From Gigantopelta aegis (taxonomy: Eukaryota > Mollusca > Gastropoda > Neomphalida > Peltospiridae), in the NCBI RefSeq assembly GCF_016097555.1, contig NC_054704.1, forward strand, positions 30,134,023 to 30,198,022: 64,000 nucleotides of DNA, in the 5' to 3' direction. Shown in pieces: positions 47,791 through 59,695 of this stretch (the stretch's first letter is position 1; each line of letters opens with the position of its first letter). Below the pieces are notes generated by a model that was not told where the DNA came from, did no database searches, and was given only the letters and a program-made list of their open reading frames with translations. A program made the position numbers and the translations under genes.

Positions 47791-48505
47791 CTAGAGTGGA
47801 TCCAGAGCGAAGTTCAAACAGTCGGTAGCGAGTGTCTCCACCTTGAGCATTGATACAGGCCTATCGTGTTGTAATGTCATACCGGGGCCGTTCTGTTGCA
47901 AAAACGGTAACACAGTTGTTTGCAAAATGTCATCTTGGTACCTCACAGCATTCAAATTGCCTTCAATCACAACCATCTGGGTCCGGCCTGTGGCTGTAAT
48001 TCCACCCCATATAACGTCACCACCTCCAAAACGAACCCCTTCATGAATACCTGGCATGACGTAACGTTAACCTGTGTTCTGCCGTCAGATCTGTGGAGAA
48101 GGAAACGGGATTCTTTAGTGAAGAGAACACGTCTCCAGTCACGTGCTGTCCATCGCAGGTGTTGTCTGCACCAATGGAGACGTCGGGATTGGCCTCCTGG
48201 CTGGACGTTTTGCACAGATACCGTAGATGCGTAGACGTTGTCGGACTGTCCTCGCTGATACACCTCTGTTGCCAGGGATTGTAAGAGTTGCTGGTTGGAA
48301 CCTGTTTCGCAGATGCGTGGTCCTGATCCATGTGTCTTGGCGAGGGGTTGTCACGGGTGGTCGGCCGTTACGGGGACGGTCCCTGACCTGGTTGTTTTGT
48401 TGATATTGTTGCTGGTGTTTCTGTGGATGTTGAATTGACGTGCGAGGTCCCAGATTCAAGCATCTGTCTATGACTCACCATGTCATTTTCATTAAGGCGT
48501 GGCAT
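47791..48505 (-). pseudogene. Decayed Tc1-like transposase
   Basis: Reads from 48505 as MPRLNENDMVSHRQML, then in shifted frames VRDRPRNGRPPVTTPRQD, HLRNRFQPATLTIPGNRG, WRRVLFTKESRFLLHRSDG (the first catalytic Asp replaced by Lys), RFGGGDVIWGGITATGRT, and a region around GMTLQHDRPVSML where the second Asp is kept. The segment carrying the catalytic Glu was not found. At least three frame changes are needed to follow the family order. No terminal repeats were found by eye. It is older than the copy at 32406. Confidence 0.8.
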
Positions 48506-49046
48506 GACGAAATTGCATCAAATTTCATTAATGGTGTTTTTCTGACTTCTGGACTTCTGAAGGCTGCACTGAGTGGCAATGATTTGCGACTGAATATCTG
48601 GCCTTTTATGGTGAACACTGGACAGGATTTCTCCCGAATATTCCATGTTTCTTGCACAAAACATGCAATTGCAGCAACTGCTTGGTTGCATTTCTTCGAG
48701 CTGTTTCATGCACATTTTCTCTGGTTTACATTAATAAATCTATTCACAAATTTATTATTCCAAACAATCCATGTCACAGTAACTTGCCTTTTAGTATATT
48801 TCAAACCCATAACCACCTAGTAGAGGCACTTGTGATCAGTTTTATTTTATTATGTATAGGCCTACTCTCAAACTATTATTCTGGCAGAAAGCCTGGGCAA
48901 GGATATATTTCTCAATTTCCAGTATAAAACTGGTTTGTATATGCCCTTTATAAAATACCATTTCATTGTGTCAAAGTGTCTCCAACATGAACAACACTCA
49001 TTATCATTACTACTGTTGATTAGGAATGCGAGTAAAACTTGTGAAG

Positions 49047-49680
49047 TTGGGACATAGCCTAGTGGTATAGCTCTTCCCCGATACACAGTCTGCTTAGGAT
49101 TGATCCCTCATTTGTGGGCCGGGGCGTGACGTAGCCCAGTGGTAAAGCGCTCACTCGATGCGCGGTCGGTCTGGGATCGATCCACGTCGGTTGGCCCATT
49201 GGACTATTTCTCGTTCCGGCCAGTGCACCACGACTGGTGTATCAAAGGCCGTGGTATGTACTACCCTGTCTGTGGGATGGTGCATATAAAAGATCCCTTG
49301 CTGCTAATCGAAAAGAGTAGCCCATGAAGTGGCGACAGCCGGTTTCCTCTCTCAATATCTGTGTGGTCCTTAACCATATGTCTGACGCCATATAACCGTA
49401 AATAAAATGTGTTGAGTGCGTCGTTAAATAAAACATTTTTTTCTTTCATCTGTGAGCCCATTGGGCTATTTCTCTTTTCAGCCAATATTCCACAAGTGGT
49501 GCAACAAAGGCAGTGGTATATATACCACCCTCTCTGTGGTATAATGCATATAAAAGACCCATTGCTGCTAATTAGTCTAAGAGTAACCCATTGCATGGCA
49601 GGTTTTGTCTCGTCTATGTGGTCCCTAATCCATTAACTAAACTAATTAAAATGTGTTGTGCGTCATTAAATAACAAACTT
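49047..49680 (+). mobile_element. SINE split by a younger SINE
   Basis: The head (GACATAGCCTAGTGGTATAG, GGATTGATCCC) lies at 49047-49120 and the rest (CCCATTGGGCTATTTCTCTT ... GCGTCATTAAATAACAAACT) at about 49447-49680. A second full SINE lies between them. Confidence 0.8.
49121..49445 (+). mobile_element. Full SINE (head A, tail 1) nested in another SINE
   Basis: Complete from GGGGCGTGACGTAGCCCAGT to AAATAAAACATTTTTTTCTT. Likely target duplications TCATTTGTGGGCC (49108-49120) and TCATCTGTGAGCC (49446-49458) differ at two of 13 sites. It is close to the consensus of this window. Confidence 0.85.
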
Positions 49681-49805
49681 TGACATTCTTCCTTTATTTA
49701 TAGACACGAATCTAGTTCCTGTAAGTGACAATCACCAGACCAAATTAAACACTTCCATCAATTTATTTTTCATGGCGAGGTCTGTAAGTCGTTTGTTTGT
49801 TTGTT

Positions 49806-50062
49806 TGTTTTGCGTAATGACACCACTAGAGCATATCGATTAATTAATCATTGGCTATTAGATGTCAAACATTTGTTAATTCTGACACGTCAGAGGAAGC
49901 CGCTACATTTTTTCTAATGCAGCAAGAGATCTTTTATATGCACTTTCCAACAGACAGGAAAGCACATATCAAGGTCTTTGACCAGTTGAGGTGCAGTGGT
50001 TGTAACGAGAAAAAACCCAATTGGCTGAATGGGTCCACGGAAGTGGTTTGATCCTGATCTTT
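49806..50062 (-). mobile_element. SINE (tail 2)
   Basis: In reverse: tail 2 (AATGACACCACTAGAGCATA, ATTGGCTATTAGATGTCAAA), body (GATCTTTTATATGCACTTTC) and a degenerate head. It abuts the next SINE directly. Confidence 0.75.
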
Positions 50063-50064
50063 AG

Positions 50065-50372
50065 GACATGTTTTATTTAACGATGCACTCAACACATTTT
50101 ATTTACGGTTATATGGTTAAGGACCAAAGAGATATTGAGAGAGGAAACCCGCTGTCGCCATTTCGTGGGCTACTCTTTTCAATTAACAGCAAGATATCTT
50201 TTAAATTCACCATCCCACAGACAGGATAACACATACCATGGCCTTTGATATACCAGTCGTGGTACACTGGCTAGAGTGAGAAATAACCCAATGTGCCTAC
50301 CGACGGGGATCGATCCCAGACCGACCGCTCATCAAGCGAACACTTTACCAATGGGCTACGTCCCACTCTCAT
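50065..50372 (-). mobile_element. SINE, full length (head A, tail 1)
   Basis: In reverse: tail 1 (AACGATGCACTCAACACATT), body (TACTCTTTTCAATTAACAGC) and a head ending TTTACCAATGGGCTACGTCC. Confidence 0.83.
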
Positions 50373-51969
50373 GGTCTTTAGAGTCAAATTACTTGATAAA
50401 ACCAACATGCATAATACTACAAAACTGTTGCTCCTCATAGACGTCGGAAGATGGCAGCAACTGTATGTGTGTGAGGGGTGTCACCTATTAAATGAGAGTT
50501 CATATTGTGCATATTGTGGCCGCCCAGTTTCAGAGTTGGGGGGGGGGGGACTGCCCACTGGCCCCCCGTTTCCGACGCCTGTGATCCTTAAACGTTCACC
50601 ATCTCATCTCATGCTACTGTTATAAAAGAGCTGTGAGAGAATGACCCAGGAGAGAGAATGACAAATTTCAAAATCAGCTGAAATGTTTGTGAGACATGTA
50701 CACGAGGGCGCAATTTTTACGCATTAGAGTAGCAAAACTGACATCTTCTTTGATTATTTGGGACTCTTAGTTTTCTTTTTTTTACCACACTTTTCAATCT
50801 TTAAAATTTCAATACATTTTATCCTTTCCCGTTTCTTAGTTGACACAAACTGAAATAAAAATAATATTTAGTCACTGTTGATTTTTACATGAAATTTGAA
50901 GATATTAAATTGGATTGTGTAGAGTTGTGACCTGTCTATGGTGGGGTTGGGGGCATGTTGTTCTGCAACATTTTAAAATATAGATAGTCTGAAACACAAT
51001 TCATTTGCATATGAATAACAAAAATGCATTTTTAGTTATTATTTTGTACTATTTTAAGGTGAATTTACATTGCAATAATGTGCATATTAATGAAGTTTAA
51101 AAACAGTTTTCATTTTCAAGATAAGTCCAATAATTTAAAGATACTAACCTTATAATTAAATATCTGTAAATTTCATGAACATATTACAAATAATTGACCC
51201 ACTACTAGCACTAAAGTATTTTGTCTTCCAATCATCATCTCTGCATTATAATTAAATGCATTCACATATCTTCACTTGTTCTATCATTAATATTATTGAG
51301 CCTGCCCAATACTCATCTGTCGACAGAGAATAATAAACCATATAAATACACTTGTTTTAGTTAGTATCTGCTCACATCTGTTGGAACAGAGTAATTCAAC
51401 CAAGCATCTGTTTTTTCCATATGTTTTAAAGCATTCCAGATATATATATAGAATTCCTATGGCTATACTCACTAGTGACTCTTCACAAATGCCTCTCAAT
51501 CTGTTTCTGCTTACAGATACAAATTTCAGAATTAACCACTGCCTCTCATTCCCAAGATTAAATTTCTATCCTTCTTACATACTTGGTGCAGTAGGCTACC
51601 ATACGCATGCTACGGAAATGATATACATTTAGCAATTATGTTACCATTTCATTTAATGAAAATTAAACGATTTGAATCTAAATTATCACTTAAAGTTATA
51701 CTGGAGAAACTGGTACACATCAAATAAACTAGAAATCGTGTGAAAATGAAAATGAAACCAAAAATCGGGCATAGCTTCAGTTACGGGCAGAGCCCGTTTT
51801 CATTTTACCCCCCAACCCTCATATCATGGCACAAAAGTTTGGGCTGTCAGAGTGCAAATGTATGAGGTTAGGAAGGCCCCCCTTATCCTAAAGGGACCCG
51901 ACCTCAGATGCTATAGACAGATATAATTCATAAAACAAAATATATTAAAAACATACCTTAAAATTAGAA
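50373..51969. other. Intergenic, no gene seen
   Basis: AT-rich sequence with a G-rich/C-rich patch at about 50538-50570. No exon with matching splice sites, RNA gene or bounded repeat was recognised. Confidence 0.4.
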
Positions 51970-52356
51970 ACCGGCCTCGGTGGCGTCGTGGTAGACCATC
52001 GGTCTACAGGCTGGTAGGTACTGGGTTCGGATCCCAGTCGAGGCGTGAGATTTTTAATCCAGATACCGACTGCAAAACCTGAGTGAGTGCTCCGCAAGGC
52101 TCAATGGGTAGGTGTAAACCACTTGCACCGACCAGTGATCCATAACTGGTTCAACAAAGGCCATGGTTTGTGCCATCCTGCCTATGGGAAGAGCAAATAA
52201 AAGATCCCTTGCTGCTAATCGGAAAGAGTAGCCCATGTAGTGGCGACAGCGGGTTTCCTCTTAACATCTGTGTGGTCCGTAACCATATGTCTGACGCCAT
52301 ATAACCGTAAATAAAATGTGTTGAGTGCGTCGTTAAATAAAACATTTTTTTCTTCT
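51970..52356 (+). mobile_element. Mosaic SINE: head B, shared body, tail 1, complete
   Basis: Starts ACCGGCCTCGGTGGCGTCGT, with a B-box-like GGGTTCGGATCCC. Linker CAGATACCGACTGCAAAACC, shared body (TAAAAGATCCCTTGCTGCTA) and tail 1 (GTTGAGTGCGTCGTTAAATA) follow. It is the best-preserved mosaic copy. Confidence 0.88.
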
Positions 52357-52444
52357 TCAAAATTAAAAACCCGGTCACACACATCGTGTGCACTTCTACC
52401 AACTTACAACTAAATGTCAAGAATATGTTAATGAATGCGCTTGG

Positions 52445-52676
52445 TGATGATGATAACTAGTTTAACGTGCCCATATACCACTATACCACTATGGTTTCGA
52501 ACACGCCCATCCCGAGTCCGACCTCCGATAAAATCGGTGGCCTGACTCGGGATGGACGGGGGGGGGGGGGGGGGTTGAAAATGTAATTAGTAACAAGTTA
52601 ATAGAATAAAAAAAAAAAGGTTACAAGCCAAACATAAAAAGAATTGACTGCTCGGTCGAATATTTATATAATTTGG
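52445..52676 (+). repeat. Dispersed ~230-bp module: hairpin followed by poly(G), copy 1
   Basis: Starts GATGATGATAACTAGTTTAA. A 41-nt hairpin has outer arms CCCGAGTC (52511-52518) and GACTCGGG (52544-52551) and inner arms CCGAT and ATCGG. About 17 G follow (52558-52574), then AAAAAGAATTGACTGCTCGG and CGAATATTTATATAAT. The second copy is at 62917-63165. Downstream of 52676 the copies differ. Confidence 0.8.
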
Positions 52677-53483
52677 AGCATTTTAGAAGGACAGTCCAAA
52701 ATTAAATATGAGAAAGAAGAGGGATCGGACTATTCGACATAAAATTTTGAATGCAGATCTAAAAGTTTAAAGTCCGATCGATATGTCCACGCGAGTGGCC
52801 TCGTTAAGGCCGTTTGGGTGCACAGCTTAAAGGGACGAGATGGGTTGCATCCCGTCATGAAAACCCCTAGATTGACAGTCGATAGACGTTGAAGGTGTAG
52901 TGCTGTGCTGAAATACAGATCTTGAGAAGCCGGATCCGTCTGAACGAGAGAGAATATCAGACTAAGGTATAGTCCAGTCGTCATGGGTTGGTATAGTGGT
53001 GCGGACGGGCCCGACTCCGGAGGATACGAGATGGTATCACTATAAAGCAAGGTAAAGTCTAGAAAAAGAGTAGTAGGGGCCGACCCCGCTTCCTATTTCT
53101 TCTTAGAGTGGGGCGGTCAATCTTCCAGTGCTGCTAGGACAGGCTCGGACATGTAGAGACTAAACGCGAACAACCGTGGCGTTCTGCAGAATGGCCGTCA
53201 TACGAGTCACAAAAAAAACAAGTCGACAGTCAGACGGAGAAATGACGTGGAGGCAAGGAATCTCGCTAAAAAAGAATCCAACCTGGTGGTGCAGGCTGTC
53301 GAAACGAGAAGCGTTCCAGCGTTCAATCAGTTCCAATGGCCGCATACATCCCAGTAGAAAACTTCACTTCGCTGACAAAAACAACGAAGTAAAGGATCCC
53401 CAAGTCGAGCCGCGAAAGCACGTGCAGTGTGCACAAGGGAAACAAACACGTCTTACCGCGTCGAGCTGCAGACTGGGAATGTG
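52677..53483. other. Unassigned non-AT-rich segment, possible rest of a mobile element
   Basis: About 800 bp of more balanced composition directly follow the hairpin/poly(G) module. Both strands hold ~100-codon open frames (52730-53050 on the minus strand, 53176-53484 on the plus). Neither resembles a protein I know. It may be the body of the element whose start is the shared module, or former host sequence. Confidence 0.35.
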
Positions 53484-53596
53484 ACCAATAGACTTCTTTC
53501 ACATTCCACTGCGCATGTGCCCGTTGCGGGGTAACTCGAGGACGCAAACCGCGAACTCACGCGAGATCTCGCAAAAATAGACATGTAGACAAGTGG

Positions 53597-53615
53597 GGGG
53601 GGGGGGGGGGGGGGC
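53597..53615. repeat. Poly(G) tract
   Basis: About 18 consecutive G just inside the left inverted arm. Confidence 0.9.
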
Positions 53616-54057
53616 ATAGACAATGGGAGGCCATGCAATAGGAATGTAAAAAAACCTCCATGATTAATTATTCTATCAGTAGGGACATTCAACAAGACTT
53701 ATTGGAGACATTTGTGAATTACTGCTTATCACGAAATAAAAAATATTTGGTTATTAATGCCCGACAACCATCGGTTCGGATTCGTACGCAATAAATATCG
53801 GATATGGGCTGAAGTAATATTAATGTGTGCGCGCGTGTATGTATGCAGATATTTATTGTATTTAACATGATGTAAATGTTTATAAAGCATTATACAGATA
53901 AATACATTCAGGTTTCTTGTCAGGATTTCTTTTCACCAAGTTATTTAAAATTTTGTTCGGTATTTGGAATAAAATTAACTGATACATATGAAATTTGAGC
54001 TATGGTATATAAAACATTAGAATCAGGCCCGTAGGAACGATATCTGGAGTTGGGGGT

Positions 54058-54098
<41 letters not shown>
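54058..54098. repeat. Poly(G) tract of about 41
   Basis: A pure G run of about 41 bases; the exact length is likely to be unreliable in sequencing. It is preceded by GGGGGT and followed by AGGGG. Confidence 0.9.
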
Positions 54099-54099
<1 letters not shown>

Positions 54100-54604
54100 G
54101 GGGCACACTATGTAGTGGAGGGACACAGTCTAGTTGGTGGTGGTGGTGGGGAGCCATATTTTAAACCGGGTTTATAAAAGTGGGGCTATAGTCCCCACCT
54201 CCGACTTCTCGGTTGCTACCGACCTGAGAATGGTCAGAAATGTAACTGTATTGTATATACAGCTATTTAAATTCGAAGCAAGATTATTTAACCTAAGAAA
54301 AATGTAAGCTTTATTTATAACAGATTAGACTAGCCGACAGCTTGATAATATAGCTACAAACTCAGGATGGTCTCTTTATTATAAACTTATGAGGGTTTAT
54401 TATGCGCAGTCATAAGGTACCAGTCATAAGGTACTTCGTATCATGTCAGACCCGTAGCTGGGGTGGGGGTGGGGAGTGGGGATGATCGGGGTATCGGACG
54501 ATCTCCCCACGCAGGATTGAGAGTTCCGCTCAAATGAAAACACAATCGGATTTTACATATAAAAGTCCTTGTCCCCAAATGACCGGGATAACGTAGCAAG
54601 AACG

Positions 54605-54730
54605 TCTATCTGAGGTTCCATTTGCTGAACGTTCGATCCTCCTCGGTGAGCCCGTTTGATCATTTCCCGTCCCAACCAATGATCCATCAAAGGACATCGT
54701 GTATGCTATCCTGTTTGTGGGATGTGAGAA
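54605..54730 (+). mobile_element. Degenerate SINE fragment
   Basis: Traces of a head (GCTGAACGTTCGATCCTCC) and body (ATTTCCCGTCCCAACCAATG, ATCAAAGG, TGCTATCCTGTTTGTGGGAT). No tail is present. Confidence 0.5.
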
Positions 54731-54927
54731 GTATGCAATGTATAATTTATTATAAATATATTGGTACGACTGAAAACAAACGGTTTCTCGTCGTGGCTCT
54801 GTGACCAAGTAATTTTACATGCATACCACAACTTAATGCAACTTGTTAACGTATATTTCGGAACAAAAGTTCGTGTATTATTCTCGAGTGTAACCGGCGT
54901 CATCTAATTGTTTGGCAAGGGGTTCTC

Positions 54928-55102
<175 letters not shown>

Positions 55103-55189
55103 AATCTGGAGAAGCCCACTTCCCACTCCGTAGTCTACGGCTCCGCGCATTCGGCGCTCTCGTTTGGTGAGTTCCGTTTACATGAAATT

Positions 55190-55190
<1 letters not shown>

Positions 55191-55223
<33 letters not shown>
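55191..55223. repeat. Poly(C) tract of about 33
   Basis: A pure C run following CATGAAATTT. Confidence 0.9.
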
Positions 55224-55226
<3 letters not shown>

Positions 55227-56464
55227 CATGCTGGCTACGAGCCTTAAGTTATATACAATATTCATAAGTTAGACAAAACATCAAATTAGGATCGTATCGA
55301 GTTGCATGGGTCTACCACTCGTTGCTGAACTTTGTTATGTATAATCATGTACGTTATAAAAACGTGTGATACTTGCATATCATATCGATATATAGAACTT
55401 CTCTCTATGCTTGTAAATGTGTATCAAAGTACTAATGGTATCGCTAACGATCTCGACCAATGTTCTCAGGTACGAAATACAAAATAGTAACCAAACACTA
55501 TTGTACATGCAGATATATGTTTACTTCAAACTGATCTTCATGTAAGCCTCGGGTTTCATACTTTTATCAACTCGTGCCGATAAATTATATCACAAGACAC
55601 TCTGGGAGTATCCTCTATTTATTTACAGTGAAGTTGTATATATCTGATATAAATGATAGTGAAAATAAAATAAAATAAAATAAATAAAATAAGATAAATA
55701 AATAAGTAAATAAATAAATACAAAAATAAATAATTTGTGGATAGACATGTAACATTGATTAGTAGTTGTATGACTGGGTTTTTTTTAATGAAACGATAAG
55801 GGGAAAATAGAGCTGTGATAAAGGTCTATGTGAGTTAGGGGTTTTGTTGGGGGTTTTAGGGGGAACGGGAGGTATATTTGATTAAATTTTAAATACTGGT
55901 AAATCCGCGTGAATATTTAACTATAATTCTAATTGTTAAAAGTAGCAAACACATTCCACTAAAGATAATTTTATTGTATGAATCTTTGAATTTTGCGTTG
56001 TTAAAATACCCTTGACAGGCTGGTCCCAGAGACTTCGTCTAAGTTAATGTTTCACTGCTTTTGGTCTTAAACCATTCCGATGTAAACTTTAGTAGACCGG
56101 TTTTTGCAGCCATTTTAACATCTTATACGAAATATGTACGTTAGTCCCTAGAGATTCACAGCTCCTACGAAGCTACTAACGACGCTCATGACAACTGTCG
56201 ATCATGCCCCCTAATTTGTATACAACCTCGATACCGTCCAATGCGGCACGGGACGGTAGGCCCTACTCTTCGCGCACATGCGCAATGGGAATGTGAAAGA
56301 GGTCTATTTGGTCTCCAAAAACGCGGATTTCCGCAGATCATTCTCATCCATAAATTAGCATGTTGTTATTTAGTGATACAGAAAACAAATAATGTTAACA
56401 CGCTGTAATACAAACCTGCTTGTTAAAAGACACATTTATTGAACAGGGCCACCCAAGCGTGTGT

Positions 56465-56580
56465 GCATTAATTCATCAATCATTTTTATATGCACTTTTT
56501 CACACAGGACAGCATATACCTCATCCTTTGATATACCAGTCATGGAGCATTGACTGGATGGGGAAAGGCCCAGTGTGAGA
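56465..56580 (-). mobile_element. SINE fragment
   Basis: In reverse: degenerate body (TTTTTATATGCACTTTTTCA, CCTTTGATATACCAGTCATG). Head and tail are missing or unrecognisable. Confidence 0.5.
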
Positions 56581-56702
56581 ATGCTTTACGTACGGTACTG
56601 TATGAGTTACCCCACCCCCTCCCCAAATATGTAATATATGTATGTATGTATACATGTAATGTATATTTCAAATTAGAATCTCGCTTGCATCTCCCCTCCC
56701 CC

Positions 56703-56804
<102 letters not shown>

Positions 56805-57150
56805 TCAGATGTTCCTATGGGCCTGGTGATGTCCAATTAATTGCCGAGGCATAAAAGGTTGTGCGACATTTAAAATAAAACGTATATTTTAAATAATTTA
56901 TTTACTTTAGTAACAAGTTTATGAACAGGATATTAATTTTCAACAAATCAACCATGATGTTAAGAAATAAGTTCTTGATTAAGACATATCACTTAAACAA
57001 CAAATCGTTTCAGGCATGATGTATTTTAAATGAAAAAGGCCCACCAACAACGATTTCCCAATAAATGTGCATGAATAACCATTTTCATTCTCAACAAAGT
57101 AGAATCTAAATACTATTGCAGTGGCCAGTCACTCTAGAAATCTCATTTGT

Positions 57151-57183
57151 TGGCAGAGAGAGAGAGTGAGAGAGAGAGAGTGA

Positions 57184-57246
<63 letters not shown>
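57151..57246. repeat. (GA)n microsatellite
   Basis: A GA run of about 95 bp with a few GT interruptions in its first third, followed by a G-rich patch to about 57280. Confidence 0.95.
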
Positions 57247-57249
<3 letters not shown>

Positions 57250-57289
57250 GGGGTGGGGGGGGGGGTGGGGGTAGGGGGAGAGCAACTAT

Positions 57290-58950
57290 AGATATTGACA
57301 GAGGTGCTATTTTGACATTACACCCATTCCTAGACTAATCCTGTTGCCACTCCTGTATATCCTCCTGAACATAAATACATCACAATTATTTCATGCTTCT
57401 TTATCAACCAATGGTGACACACAAAGTAACAATGGGTTCTATTTTCACAAATAAGTACCTGTAGTTGGGGTATGCTTCCCCCCCCCCCCCCACCACCACC
57501 AACCCACCCCTCTACAAAAGACATACCTTAGTATTGCAAATTATTATGCCACATCTCGTATTAACGGAGTTAGAAAGACATGAATGAATGTAAAATTGGT
57601 TATACACATATTGTTACATTATCCATCTAACAAGTTACACACACATGGTTTCAAATATGTACAAAATACATACATCACTTTTTTCTTGACTTACAAAAAA
57701 AGCCAACTTGTGATGTGTGATCCATTTTGACTGTCTCTAAAATAGAAAGTCTGGAACTGAAGTTCATTATAGATACAAATACAGAAAATATGGCAAGACA
57801 GAATCCTTTGTAAATTATAATTAAAGCAAATATTAAATTGAGGTAAATTATACAACACCAGCCAAAAACTACTGCTAACTCTGAAAATAACCATGAAGTT
57901 TTCTTCAGCTATACACATTTTTGTTTTGTTTCTGCCACTTATTATAAGAAAACAAATGCGGGATTTACTGTGGGGTTGAATGGGGTTGGGGGTGTATGTG
58001 TAAAAAAGCAAGCATTTATTCCTTTTTGTTTTTAAAGTAGACCTAATCAATTAAATGTGTTGGTTTGGGGGTCTCCCCCAACCCCCAATGGTTTTCCAGT
58101 AAAAAACGGAGGGATTACAAAAACTACAAGTGCTCTTCCCCTAGTCCAGATTATTAATTAAATTCACATTGTAAAAATACAGAATGGCTTACATATATCT
58201 ACACAGTTAATATTGTGGATAAAATTATTAGTACTGCAAATGAGGGGAATTCAACAAAAAAGTATATGTACTGAAAGTGTTATTTTTATCTTTCTTATAT
58301 GAACAGTAATCTTGGGGATTAGTTTTGGGGAGTTCATGTAGAAATGGGTTTTACTTGGATTTGTCTAGTATCATTCTAGTGAATCCTTCAATTCAGTAAC
58401 TAGATGTAGGTACTTGCAAACATAGTATTAACTAAATATCTGCCAAATATTGAAAGAGCATGCAAGTTTGTAAATCTAGGCCATACTGAGACTGAAATAA
58501 ACTGAAAATGGAAATCAATGTAGCCTACTTTGTTTATTTTTCTCATATTTTACCAGTACCGGTATATAAATTTCACTTTCTATGTAACAGTTTTGTTCAG
58601 TGGGGTTTTCCGTTCATACCTATACCCAGTGCTAAGGAACAATGGAATGTACAAATGTATTTTTTAATTACTTATTATTATTATTATTACTATACCAAAC
58701 ATATTAAATGAAGACCACAGGTAACAATTTTGGGGTAGGTGGTGGCGAAAAGCAAATGAATACAAATAAATATGCATATACTTTATTTCAGTTTATATAT
58801 TATGAAACAAACTTACATAATTTATAAAGTTGTATTTTATTTTAAATACAATTGTTCACAAACAACCTTCTATTATGAAGAATGCATAGTACATGTATTA
58901 TGAAGAATGCATAACGTTCATTGAAAGTCAGCGTGATTCCGACGTCACTG
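57290..58950. other. Mostly AT-rich non-coding sequence
   Basis: No bounded repeat or exon with paired splice sites was found. The last ~130 bases before 58950 are probably the 3' UTR of the minus-strand terminal exon described next: AATAAA on the minus strand near 58831-58850 would be its poly(A) signal. A 19-bp near-duplication (TATTATGAAGAATGCATA) stands at about 58871 and 58897. Confidence 0.4.
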
Positions 58951-58962
58951 TGATTAATCAGT

Positions 58963-59019
58963 CTAGATCAGAGAGTTATCTTGAGGAACATTCTTCTTCA
59001 CTTGGGCATACAGTGGATC
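58963..59019 (-). CDS. Candidate terminal exon, 18 codons, of an unidentified gene
   Basis: On the minus strand a good acceptor (TTTTTATTCAG) at 59021-59020 is followed by an open phase-0 stretch reading DPLYAQVKKNVPQDNSLI and then a stop. A minus-strand AATAAA lies roughly 110-130 bp downstream. The peptide has a YxxV-type tyrosine motif and ends in SLI, the pattern of a class I PDZ ligand, as at the tails of some membrane or scaffold proteins. The upstream exon was not found within the window, so the rest of the gene would lie beyond 64000 or be hidden by repeats. Chance is not excluded. Confidence 0.4.
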   Translation of the reverse strand, partial: DPLYAQVKKNVPQDNSLI

Positions 59020-59526
59020 CTGAATAAAAAATATAAAAAATTATATTCTGAATTTTTTTTTTTTTTAAATTTTATAACCTCTGTAATTGCTTAATATATT
59101 TACCCAAACACGATATTTTATCACACAAAATGCTCTTCTCTTTTTCATGGACACCTGAGAGCAAAATTTGGTGTCAGTACAGCATAACAATGTTATGTCT
59201 ATATCCAACCCATGGTCCGCAGTATATTTAAAAATGGGGGTGGGAGGGCATTGTCAATGCAGTGATCCAGGAGATGGAAAAATGAACTGATCCTTTTACA
59301 GGGGTTTAAGAGCATGCCCCAGCCTTCTGAGAACACATCATCACTCTCGACTTGGGATTTGAACCGGATAGACATAGGAGCTGTTCTTGAACTTTGGACT
59401 AAGGTAAGTGAACTTAATTCTTGTTAGCTTTGCATTTTAAAATTTTTGTGTTCATATTTTCAGAATAGACATAAATTACTGTAGTTTTCTGTTATTTTGA
59501 ATACTGTTTTTAAGTGTTAGACTGCA

Positions 59527-59672
59527 CAGTTAATTTTAGCATTCCTCCATACTTGAATAACCTAAATCTCCATAGTTAATTTTAGCATTCCTCCATACTT
59601 GAATAACCTAAATCTCCATAGTTAATTTTAGCATTCCTCCATACTTGAATAACCTAAATCTCCATAGTTAAT
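59527..59672. repeat. 46-bp tandem repeat, three copies
   Basis: Three nearly identical copies of a unit starting AGTTAATTTTAGCATTCCTC and ending AACCTAAATCTCCAT, followed by a partial fourth. Confidence 0.93.
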
Positions 59673-59695
59673 TCATAAACAACTGAATAGCAAAA

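Noticed and set aside
53176-53484. Plus-strand frame of 102 codons as a gene
   Set aside because: No recognisable domain and no splice context; an equally long frame lies on the other strand nearby. Listed only as an unassigned segment.
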